A stretch of 9,005 nucleotides of DNA from Desulfovibrionales bacterium (GTDB lineage Bacteria; Desulfobacterota; Desulfovibrionia; Desulfovibrionales; Desulfomicrobiaceae): contig JAAYGZ010000361.1 of the NCBI GenBank assembly GCA_012727515.1, forward strand, positions 1-9,005, given 5' to 3'. Under the pieces are notes generated by a model. The model was not told where the DNA came from, made no database searches, and worked only from the letters and a program-made list of their open reading frames with translations. A program made the position numbers and the translations under genes. Below are positions 1-7,700 of the stretch, piece after piece. The stretch's first letter is position 1, and the number at the start of each line of letters is the position of its first letter.

Positions 1-773
1 ACGAAGCCCTGGGCGCTGCTGTGCCAAGTTTTGCCCATCACGGCCTGGTGCTGGACCGGGAAGGAAAAAAACTCTCCAAGCGCAGTGGCGCACTCGGTAA
101 TCCCGACTGTATGCAGCGTGGCCTGGAGCCTCTGGCAGTGGTACATTATCTGGCCTCTCTTTCCGGAGCCTTGCCAACCAAAAAACTATACGAAAATCTG
201 GATGACATGGCCCGGGATTTTGCTCCTGCTGCCCTGGGACGGGGCAGTGCGGTCATGAGTCTGGACGAACTTGAGCACCTGAGCACCCGCTATTTTCGTG
301 CAGCCAGAGCGCAGGATGTGTGTCAGCGGCTGTGCGAGCTTGTGTCTGCTTCTGACCCCTGGCATGGGCTGGACGCGGCCTGGCAAGAAGAAGTGGTTGT
401 TCAGCTCCGCGAAAATGCGAGCACCTCAGGCGAGCTTTGTGGCCAGCTTAAATTTTTTACCCAGCCAGAAATTGCCTACACGCCTACAGTGCTGCACGAG
501 TTGCTGGACTGCCAGACAGTGTTGCAGGCTCTGGACACGGCCCTGGCCCACTATGACCACGCGCAGCGCCTGAGTGCGGATGAGGCAGGGCAGGTTTTTC
601 GCCAGGTCGCCACGGCCACGGCAACAAAAGGCCGGGCCTTGTATCATCCCATCCGCCTGGCCCTGACCGGAATCCAGGCCGGGCCAGAACTCACAGCCCT
701 TATGACTTTGCTGCCTGTGGCATGGCTCAGACAACGCCTGCACGCACCCCTGACATTAAAATCTAAGGAATAA
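1..773 (+). CDS. gltX: Glutamate--tRNA ligase (GluRS), C-terminal part, cut at window start
   Basis: Cytoplasmic class I aminoacyl-tRNA synthetase that charges tRNA(Glu) with glutamate. The reading frame is open from base 3 with no visible start, so the N-terminal half (Rossmann fold, HIGH motif) lies upstream of the window. 256 residues are visible. The class I signature KLSKR is at visible residues 23-27 (bases 69-83), preceded by a conserved-looking FAHHGLVL stretch. The 229 residues after it match the length expected for the stem-contact and helical anticodon-binding domains of a bacterial GluRS. The segment GLEPLAVVHYLASL fits the usual GluRS helix just after KLSKR. The frame is uninterrupted to the TAA at 771-773. 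cysS starts 2 bases later, so the two are probably co-transcribed. GlnRS is unlikely because it carries an MSKR-type motif. Whether this enzyme is discriminating cannot be judged from the visible part. Confidence 0.87.
   Translation, partial: EALGAAVPSFAHHGLVLDREGKKLSKRSGALGNPDCMQRGLEPLAVVHYLASLSGALPTKKLYENLDDMARDFAPAALGRGSAVMSLDELEHLSTRYFRAARAQDVCQRLCELVSASDPWHGLDAAWQEEVVVQLRENASTSGELCGQLKFFTQPEIAYTPTVLHELLDCQTVLQALDTALAHYDHAQRLSADEAGQVFRQVATATATKGRALYHPIRLALTGIQAGPELTALMTLLPVAWLRQRLHAPLTLKSKE
765..769 (+). promoter_or_regulatory. Ribosome binding site of cysS
   Basis: AAGGA lies six bases before the ATG at 776 and inside the last codons of gltX. It supports the chosen cysS start and suggests translational coupling with gltX. 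Confidence 0.7.
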
Positions 774-775
774 CC

Positions 776-2233
776 ATGCAGATTTATAATACACTGACCA
801 GAAAAAAAGAAGAATTTGTCCCCCTGAACCCAGGCAAGGTTTCCATGTATGTGTGTGGAATCACGGCCTATGATTATTGCCACATTGGTCATGCCCGTTC
901 AGCTGTGGTTTTTGATGTGCTGGTGCGCTACCTGCGCTATACTGGCCTGGACGTAACTTTTGTGCGCAATTTCACGGACGTGGATGATAAAATCATCAAT
1001 CGCGCAAACCGTGAAGGCAGTGACTGGACCACCATTGCCGAGACATACATTGGGGCCTTTTACGAAGATATGGACCGCCTGGGTATTTTGCGGGCTGACA
1101 TTGAACCCAAGGCAACAGAGCATATTCCTGAAATGATCACCTTGTGTGAAACACTCATTGCCAAGGATCACGCCTATGCCACGCCCTCAGGTGATGTGTA
1201 TTTCCGTGTCCGCTCTTATGACGGCTATGGCCGCTTGTCCGGGCGCAATATTGAAGATCTTGTGTCCGGGGCACGCATTGAGCCTGGCGAAGAAAAAGAA
1301 GATCCCCTGGATTTTGCCTTGTGGAAAGGAGCCAAGCCCGGTGAACCATCCTGGCCAAGTCCGTGGGGGCCTGGGCGGCCTGGCTGGCATATTGAGTGTT
1401 CGGCCATGAGCGAGCGCTATCTGCCGCTGCCCTTTGATATTCATGGGGGAGGCCAGGATCTGTCTTTTCCGCATCACGAAAATGAGCTGGCCCAAACCGA
1501 GGCTGCCACAGGCGGGAAATTTGTGCGCTACTGGGTGCATAATGGATTTGTGCAGATCAATTCTGAAAAAATGTCCAAATCGCTGAATAATTTTGTAACT
1601 ATTCGGGATATTCTGGCCAATTATCTGCCTGAAGTGCTGCGCTTTTTTCTTATTTCCAAGCATTATCGCAGTCCCCTTGATTATACTGCTGACGCCCTGG
1701 ACGAGTCTGAACGCGCCTTAAAGCGGATTTACCTGACCAAGGCCGCAGCAGAGGCGCATGTGGCTGGAACCACATGGACAGCCGCGGCCCTGCCAGCGGA
1801 AATTATTGTCGAATCCACAGCCCTGGAAGCAAAATGGGATGAGGCCATGGCAGATGATTTAAATACCGCTGCTGCTTTGGGCCATGTGTTTGTGCTGATG
1901 AAGATTGTGAACCGCATTTTAGAAGATAAGGTATTAAAAAAATCCGAAGCTGGCCGCGATCTGATCAGACATGCCCTGAAACTTTTTGAGCGCTGGGGCG
2001 AAGTGCTGGGAATTTTCCTCATGCCCAGTGCAGAGTTTTTGACCCGGTTGAAAGAAAGTCGCGTGGTGCGCAAACAGATTGATACTGCGCTCATTGCGGA
2101 GCGTTTGCAGGAACGTCAGGAAGCGCGCAAGGCCAAAGACTTTACTCGTTCTGACGCTATCCGCGACGAACTTCTTGCCATGGGAGTTACTCTGCAGGAC
2201 ACGGCTGCTGGTATGCAGTGGGATGTGGAGTAG
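776..2233 (+). CDS. cysS: Cysteine--tRNA ligase (CysRS)
   Basis: Cytoplasmic class I synthetase that activates cysteine and charges tRNA(Cys). It is full length at 485 residues, normal for the family. Visible signatures: HIGH at residues 36-39 and KMSKS at 265-269, the two halves of the ATP site. The four zinc ligands that select the cysteine thiol are at the expected spacing: Cys27 (YVCG), Cys208 (WHIECS), His233 and Glu237 (within FPHHENE), matching Cys28/Cys209/His234/Glu238 of the E. coli enzyme. The C-terminal region (about 340-485) is the helical and anticodon-binding part, including a KAKDFTRSDAIRDEL stretch typical of CysRS. The ATG at 776 is chosen because of its AAGGA site and because family similarity begins at MQIYNTLTRKKE. 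It follows gltX by 2 bases and converges with the diguanylate cyclase gene. Nothing suggests loss of function. Confidence 0.97.
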   Translation: MQIYNTLTRKKEEFVPLNPGKVSMYVCGITAYDYCHIGHARSAVVFDVLVRYLRYTGLDVTFVRNFTDVDDKIINRANREGSDWTTIAETYIGAFYEDMDRLGILRADIEPKATEHIPEMITLCETLIAKDHAYATPSGDVYFRVRSYDGYGRLSGRNIEDLVSGARIEPGEEKEDPLDFALWKGAKPGEPSWPSPWGPGRPGWHIECSAMSERYLPLPFDIHGGGQDLSFPHHENELAQTEAATGGKFVRYWVHNGFVQINSEKMSKSLNNFVTIRDILANYLPEVLRFFLISKHYRSPLDYTADALDESERALKRIYLTKAAAEAHVAGTTWTAAALPAEIIVESTALEAKWDEAMADDLNTAAALGHVFVLMKIVNRILEDKVLKKSEAGRDLIRHALKLFERWGEVLGIFLMPSAEFLTRLKESRVVRKQIDTALIAERLQERQEARKAKDFTRSDAIRDELLAMGVTLQDTAAGMQWDVE

Positions 2234-2248
2234 GAGGACGTGTTTTAC

Positions 2249-2302
2249 GCCCTGAAGGACGTACTCAGGGCCTGAAGGCATGCGGCTGGGTCAGTTCAGG
2301 GC
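2249..2302. terminator. Possible hairpin region in the cysS / diguanylate cyclase convergent gap
   Basis: The 57-base gap between two convergent stop codons holds GCCCTGA (2249-2255) and its exact inverse TCAGGGC (2265-2271), a 7-bp stem with a 9-base loop. A competing 8-bp pairing is possible between GCCCTGAA (2249-2256) and TTCAGGGC (2295-2302), which reaches into the last codons of the cyclase gene. Position and symmetry suit a bidirectional transcription stop. Neither strand shows a T-run after the stem, so a classical intrinsic terminator is not demonstrated. Confidence 0.3.
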
Positions 2303-3316
2303 CGGAATACAGGTATCTGGCAGGCATTGACGGCTGACCCAGCGATTGCGTCCGCTCAGTTTGGCCTCATACAAGGCTTTGTCTGCGGCCTGGATCAGAT
2401 CGCCGGGCGTACAGCCAGGGCTGGGAACCACTGCGCTGACCCCCAGACTGATACTGATCACGGGCAAAACAGGCGAGGCCGCATGTTCTATTGCAAGCTC
2501 CACAATGGCCTTGCGCATGGCCTCGGCCAAATGCTCTGCTCCTTCCTGATTTGTGCCCGGAAGGATTGCCGCAAATTCTTCTCCGCCATAGCGGGCCACC
2601 AGATCGGCTGGCCGCTTGAGCAGATCCTCTAATGTCTGGGCCACCAGCTTAAGACACCCATCTCCGGAAAAATGGCCATAATGGTCATTATAGCGCTTGA
2701 AATGATCCACATCCAGAATAACCAGGGCCAGGGGAAGCTGTGCACGAGACAGGCGCGTCCATTCCTGGCTCAGCGTTTCATCAAACTGACGGCGATTGGG
2801 GATGCAGGTTAAGCCATCAAGTGAAGACAAAAGCTGGAGTTGGCGATTTTTTTCTTCCAGTTCTGCCTGCAGGGTCTGGAGCTGAAAAATTTTCTGATCC
2901 AGCTCGCGGGTTTTTTCCTGCAGAGCAATGCGCTGACGATAAATTTCCAGAAAAACATGGACCTTGCTGAGTAACATATGCGGGTCCAAAGGCTTGAACA
3001 TGTAATCCACTGCCCCGGCATTATAGCCCCTGAAGATATGTTGGCGCTCTGTGTGATTGGCCGTGACAAAAATAATGGGAATATGGCGGGTGCGGGTATG
3101 GCCGCGCATGAGTTCTGCGGTTTCAAAGCCGTCCATTTCAGGCATTTGTACATCCATAAGGATCAGGGCAAATTCATAGTCAAAGAGTTTGCTTAATGCC
3201 TCCTGACCAGACGCAGCACGCACCACGTTGAGTTCTTCCCCATCAAGAAGATGTTCCAGAGTGAGCAGGTTTTCCGGGCGGTCGTCAACAATAAGAATAT
3301 TGAGCTGATGCTTCAT
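2291..3316 (-). CDS. REC-GGDEF diguanylate cyclase (WspR/PleD-like response regulator)
   Basis: Cytoplasmic response regulator predicted to make cyclic di-GMP from two GTP when phosphorylated; 341 residues. A receiver domain occupies residues about 5-122: acidic pocket Asp11/Asp12, phospho-acceptor Asp55 (LMDVQMP), Thr85, and Lys108 followed by Pro. A predicted coiled-coil stalk (about 123-163) joins it to the GGDEF domain (about 164-330). The active site is GGEEF at 244-248 and looks catalytically competent. RPAD at 235-238 sits exactly five residues before it, the position of the RxxD product-inhibition site. The layout and length resemble WspR. The ATG at 3316 is chosen because the receiver fold starts right after it. 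The frame stays open further upstream, but that stretch lies inside cheB. The start is 7 bases after the cheB stop and has no good Shine-Dalgarno site, so translation probably depends on coupling. It is the likely output of the neighbouring hybrid kinase (inference). Confidence 0.93.
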   Translation of the reverse strand: MKHQLNILIVDDRPENLLTLEHLLDGEELNVVRAASGQEALSKLFDYEFALILMDVQMPEMDGFETAELMRGHTRTRHIPIIFVTANHTERQHIFRGYNAGAVDYMFKPLDPHMLLSKVHVFLEIYRQRIALQEKTRELDQKIFQLQTLQAELEEKNRQLQLLSSLDGLTCIPNRRQFDETLSQEWTRLSRAQLPLALVILDVDHFKRYNDHYGHFSGDGCLKLVAQTLEDLLKRPADLVARYGGEEFAAILPGTNQEGAEHLAEAMRKAIVELAIEHAASPVLPVISISLGVSAVVPSPGCTPGDLIQAADKALYEAKLSGRNRWVSRQCLPDTCIPALN

Positions 3317-3323
3317 GTGTACG

Positions 3324-3896
3324 TCAGAGAAGTAAATGGTTAAGGAGCGGGGCAATTTTTTCTGCAGGGCGCACATAATCCACAATACTTGCAGCCAGGG
3401 CTGCCAGGGGCATGGCTGAAACCTGAGCAGACTGCGGGTCCTGGACAATGCACAGGCCGCCAACTGCTTTAATTCTGGCCAGCCCCCTGGCTCCGTCATG
3501 GTTGGCTCCAGTAAGAATAACGCCAACCAAACCAGAGACAAACACCTCTGCCGCAGATTCAAAGAGAACGTCAATGGCTGGGCGTGAAAAATTTACCTTG
3601 CTGCCAGCACACAGGGCCAGACTCTGATCCGCTTCAACAAGCAGGTGATAGTTGGGTGGGGCCACATAGACCACGCCTGCGGAAAGTGTTTCCTTGTCTT
3701 CAGCTTCCTTGACTCTGAGTTCAGTGTGCTTGCCTAAAAGAGTTGGCAGATATGAGTCTGAATCAGGGGAAATATGCTGCACAATAAGAATGGGCACGGG
3801 CAGGGTTGCGGGCAAACCCTGCAAGATGGTGCGCAGCACTTCCAGTCCGCCTGCAGATGCGCCCATGACTATGGCCTGAAAAGGGCCGTGCTTCAT
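3324..3896 (-). CDS. CheB-type protein-glutamate methylesterase, catalytic domain only
   Basis: Predicted cytoplasmic methylesterase/deamidase that would remove methyl groups added by the adjacent CheR. The 190 residues correspond to the CheB catalytic domain alone; classical CheB is about 350 residues with an N-terminal receiver, which is absent here. The catalytic triad can be placed: Ser14 in GASAGG, His41 in VQHI, and Asp134 in LTGANHDGA (classical LTGMGxDGA). The RPAIDVLFESAA segment (105-116) and the C-terminal VQDP...MPLAAL pattern also match the family. The ATG overlaps the cheR stop by 4 bases (ATGA), with AAGGA ten bases upstream. Without a receiver, its activity cannot be switched by its own phosphorylation; control may come from binding a partner (inference). 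Whether its substrate is a chemoreceptor is unknown, and none is encoded in the window. The symbol is left blank because a chemotaxis role is not shown. Confidence 0.92.
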   Translation of the reverse strand: MKHGPFQAIVMGASAGGLEVLRTILQGLPATLPVPILIVQHISPDSDSYLPTLLGKHTELRVKEAEDKETLSAGVVYVAPPNYHLLVEADQSLALCAGSKVNFSRPAIDVLFESAAEVFVSGLVGVILTGANHDGARGLARIKAVGGLCIVQDPQSAQVSAMPLAALAASIVDYVRPAEKIAPLLNHLLL

Positions 3897-4747
3897 GCCT
3901 GGGTGATCCTTTTTTTGCGATATATGCGTTCTTTTTCCTGCACTACTTCAAACGCATCAGCGTGAACGGAAAACTTCAGACTTTCTTTGGCGCCCAGACA
4001 TAAAAAACCGCCCGGGCACAGGCTGTCCTTAAACAGGCCAACCACACGATTCTGTAACTCTTTATTAAAATAGATCAAAACATTGCGGCACAGAATAAGC
4101 TGCATTTCACCAAAAACTCCATCTGTGACCAGGTTGTGCTCTGCAAAGACCATTTGCTCCTGCAGGAATGGGCGCATGGTACCATGCTGGTCACATGCTG
4201 TATAGTAGTCAGCAAAGGAGTTGAGTCCCCCTGATTTCTGATAATTGATTGTATATTCTTTGATGGTTGTGAGGGGATAATTGCCTTGCCTGGCCTGTTC
4301 CAGACTGTGTGGATTAAAATCCGTGGCATGAATCCTGGCCCGGTCATACAGGCCGTTTTCATGGAGCAGAATAGCTGTGGAATAGGCTTCCTGCCCTGCG
4401 GCACAGCCAGCAACCCAGATTTTGAAAAAAGGATATGTTGACAGGCGCGGGAGCACTTCCTGGCGCAAGGCCAGGAAAAAGCCAGGATCACGAAACATCT
4501 CAGATACATTGATGGACAGGTCATGGAGCACATTGAGCAGCATGACCGGATCATAAAGCACCGCGTGTTGCAGGTGCGAAATTGAGGGCAGCCCGGATAA
4601 GGCCAGGCGATGATCAATGCGGCGCTTGATATGCGCCATGGAATACTGCCGGAAGTCATATCCGTATTTCTGGTATATGGCTTCCAGCAGCAAAAGCAGC
4701 TCCAGACGCTGCGTCTCCGGTGATATTTTTACGGACGATACAGCCAT
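3893..4747 (-). CDS. CheR-type S-adenosylmethionine-dependent protein-glutamate methyltransferase
   Basis: Predicted cytoplasmic enzyme that methylates glutamate side chains using S-adenosylmethionine. The 284 residues are normal for CheR. A small helical N-terminal domain (about 12-75) with the usual YGYDF...IKRRIDHR pattern is followed by the Rossmann methyltransferase domain. Motifs seen: VSEMFRDP (81-88), the cofactor loop AGCAAGQE (113-120; usual form AGCSTGEE), ATDFNP (141-146) with Asp143 as likely ribose ligand, and CRNVLIYF (220-227). The C-terminal KESLKF...ERIYRKK pattern is typical of CheR proteins found beside hybrid kinases. The start at 4747 lies within the kinase gene (19-base overlap) without an evident Shine-Dalgarno site, so reinitiation after the kinase stop is likely. 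The end overlaps the cheB-type gene by 4 bases. It pairs with that methylesterase as a reversible modification module whose target is unknown. The Gln in GQE is a small departure from the consensus. Confidence 0.93.
   Translation of the reverse strand: MAVSSVKISPETQRLELLLLLEAIYQKYGYDFRQYSMAHIKRRIDHRLALSGLPSISHLQHAVLYDPVMLLNVLHDLSINVSEMFRDPGFFLALRQEVLPRLSTYPFFKIWVAGCAAGQEAYSTAILLHENGLYDRARIHATDFNPHSLEQARQGNYPLTTIKEYTINYQKSGGLNSFADYYTACDQHGTMRPFLQEQMVFAEHNLVTDGVFGEMQLILCRNVLIYFNKELQNRVVGLFKDSLCPGGFLCLGAKESLKFSVHADAFEVVQEKERIYRKKRITQA
3907..3911 (-). promoter_or_regulatory. Probable ribosome binding site of the cheB-type gene
   Basis: AAGGA on the minus strand lies ten bases before the ATG at 3896 and within the last codons of the cheR-type gene. 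The spacing is slightly long but usable, and the 4-base ATGA overlap also allows coupled re-initiation. Confidence 0.45.
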
Positions 4748-7700
4748 ACGCGCAGCAGAGAGAGAAGTTTTTCCACGTCCACGGGTTTGGCCAGGTAATC
4801 ATTGGCCCCGGCCTCAATACATTTATTGCGGTCGCCTTTCATGGCTTTGGCCGTGAGGGCAATAATGGGCAGGGACGCGTGCTGTGGATCTTTGCGCAGA
4901 GTACGCATGGCCTCATAGCCGTCCATATTTGGCATCATGATGTCCATGAGCACCAAGTCAATGCCGGGCGTGCTGTTAAGGCGGGCAATGCTTTCCTGGC
5001 CATCACGAGCCACAATAATGTGGACACCTTTTTCCTCCAGCACATGAGACAGGGCAAAGACATTGCGCATGTCATCATCCACCAGCAAAATGGTACGCCC
5101 AGCCAGATTGGTATCGCGGTCCTGGACCTGATCGTGTGTTTCCGGCCTGCCTTGGGACAGGTTAGCGTCTGCGCGGTGCAGGTACAGCGATGTTTCCTCC
5201 AGCAGGCGTTCTGGCGAGCGGACACCTTTGACAATAATGGTTTCTGCATATTTCTTAATATGAATTTCTTCGTCCTCTGTCAGTTCCCGGCCCGTATAGA
5301 CCACAATGGGCAGACGTCTGAGGGCCGGATTGACATTGATGGTGCGCAGCACATCAAAGCCAGACATGTCATGCAGGCCCAAATCCAGAATCATGCAGTC
5401 AAAAGACTGGTGGCGCAGAAGCTCCAGGGCTTCCTGGCCACTGCCTGCCAAGACAATTTCCACGTCTTGCTGACCAATCAGGTCGCGGATGGCTTCGCGT
5501 TGTAACGCATCATCATCCACCACCAGCAGGCGCTTTGATTTCTTGAAAACAAATGTTTTAAGCTGGTGTAAAATCTGCTGGATGCTCTCCACATCCACCG
5601 GCTTGGTGGCAAAGCCCAGAGCGCCCAGGCGCATGGCTTCCAGACTGCTGTCAGCAGCTGAAATAAAATAGACCGGAATATGCCTGGTGCGCGGATCAAG
5701 TTTGAGGCGCTCCATAACAGTCCAGCCATTCATGCTGGGCAGTTCCAGGTCCAAAATAATGGCGCTTGGCGCATAGTAGTCGGCAAAATGCAGCCCTGTT
5801 TCCCCATCTGCTGCCGTAAGTATTTTAAAGCCAATCTCGCGGCCCTGGTCGCGCAGAATTGTTGCAAAAAGCGGGTCATCTTCAATAACCAGCAAAGACA
5901 GATCTTCCGGGCGAATGCGCTGGCGGTCATCCTGCACATAGGGCGCTGGTGCCTGCTCTGGTGGCCTGGATTCAGCACTGACAATGTGCTCCGGGTCAGC
6001 AGAGGGCTGCGCTTCTGGCTTTGTTTCCGGCAACACAGCAGGGGCAGCAGCATGGGCCTCTGGCAAAAACAGAGTAAAAGTGGAACCCTGGCCAACAGTG
6101 CTTGTGAGTTGAATTTCTCCGCCCAGCAACTTGGCCAGTTCGCGTGAGATAGCCAGGCCGAGGCCAGTGCCCCCATATTTGCGGCTTGTACTGCCATCAG
6201 CCTGGCGAAAGGCTTCAAAAACAGTGGCCTGTTTTTCCGGCGCAATGCCAATGCCCTGATCAGTAACAGCCAGGGCAATGGCGCAGGCCGGGTCCAGACC
6301 ACTGGCGGCCAGATTTGTCTCAGGACCGGGCCGGGACAGGCTCAGGGTCACAGCGCCTGTTTCGGTAAATTTAATGGCATTGGAAATGAGGTTGCGCAAA
6401 ATCTGCTGCACCCGGTGTCCATCTGTGAGCATGTGCGCGGGCAGGGACGGGTCCTCATGAATGCGAAACTCCAGGTTTTTTTCCGCAGCAATACTTGAAA
6501 AAATGCGTCGTAAATCAGCAGTCATGGAGGCAAAGGTCAGCTGTTCAATATGCAGTTCAATGCGTCCGGCTTCCACTTTGGACAGATCCAGAATTTCATT
6601 GATCAGCTTGAGCAGATCAGATCCAGAAGAATGAATGGCCTTGGCTGACTCCACCTGCTTCTGGTTAAGGTTCTCTGTTTTGTTGTTGGCCAAAAGCTGG
6701 GACAAAATAAGGATAGAATTAAGCGGGGTGCGCAGTTCATGGGACATATTGGCCAGAAATTCAGACTTGTACTTGCTGGCCACTTCCAGTTCTTCCGCTT
6801 TTTGCTTGAGTTCGCGCTGGATGCGCAACAGATCTTTGTTTTTAGCGCGGATGGCTGCTTTCTGTTCTTCCAGCTCCATGGCCCGCTCTCCCAATTTGTC
6901 ATTGGCAAACTGCAACTCAGCCTGTTGTTCCTGAAGCTGGGCTTCACTGGCTTTCAGGGCATTGGTCTGTTCAGCCAGTTCTTCATTGGTGACTTGTAAT
7001 TCTTCCTGCTGGGCCTGAAGCTCGGCCTGGGAGTCCTTAAGCATTGCTGTTTGTGCTTCCAAATCATCATTGGCCAGGCGTAACTGCTCCTGCTGTTCCT
7101 GGGCCTGGCGCAAAAGACCGGCAATAACGCCCTGAGATGTGGCTGTGTCGAATAAAATGGCCACATTGGGCGCAACCTGCTCAATGAGTTCACACTGGAT
7201 AGGGGTAAACGCTGTTTCAGAGCCAATGAGAAAAACGCCCTGGACCTGCTCTTTAAAGCACAGGGGCGCTGCAATAAAATACGGGGGAATTTTTTCAGCC
7301 AGGCCAAAATGATAGGTGGGAACATGCTCTGCGGGCAGGTGAAAGGTCAGCACTTTTTTTTCCAGGGCCGCCTGGCCAACCAGCCCCTGGCCCACGCGGA
7401 GCCGGTTCATATTACCCTGCCTGCTGGTATAGGCATAGGAGGCCATGAGCACCAGCTCTTCGTCTTTGAGCGTATAGATCAGCCCTACCTGGGCCTGGAT
7501 ATACTTGGTCAGAAATTCAATAAAAATACGGGCCAGTTCCTGGGGTTCGTGCTCGCCGCGCAAGGCATCATCAAGGCCTGTTCTGCCCTGACTCAGCCAG
7601 TTAATATCGCGCAGCTTGCGGGCCATGCGGTTAAGGGCTTTGGCCAGCATACCCAGTTCATCTTTCTGGTTCAGCTCCAGCCGTGCTGTCAGATCACCGG

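Noticed and set aside
1187..1663. 158-residue minus-strand open frame within cysS
   Set aside because: It runs antisense across the zinc site and KMSKS region of an intact, strongly conserved gene.
2249..2271. Strong intrinsic terminator
   Set aside because: The 7-bp stem is real, but no T-run follows on either strand, so it is reported only as a possible hairpin.
3317..3574. N-terminal extension of the REC-GGDEF frame by 86 codons
   Set aside because: It overlaps the conserved C-terminal half of the CheB-type gene, including the LTGANHDGA motif, in another frame, and the extension looks like no known domain. The receiver begins right after the ATG at 3316.
3893..4747. Chemotaxis operon proper (cheA, cheW, mcp)
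   Set aside because: CheR and CheB alone do not show chemotaxis. No CheA, CheW or MCP sequence is present in the window, and the kinase has a HisKA domain rather than the CheA layout.
4720..5505. 261-residue open frame on the plus strand opposite the kinase C-terminus
   Set aside because: It lies wholly antisense to receiver domains with clear family motifs. Its translation shows no recognisable domain, and it has no plausible place in the operon layout.
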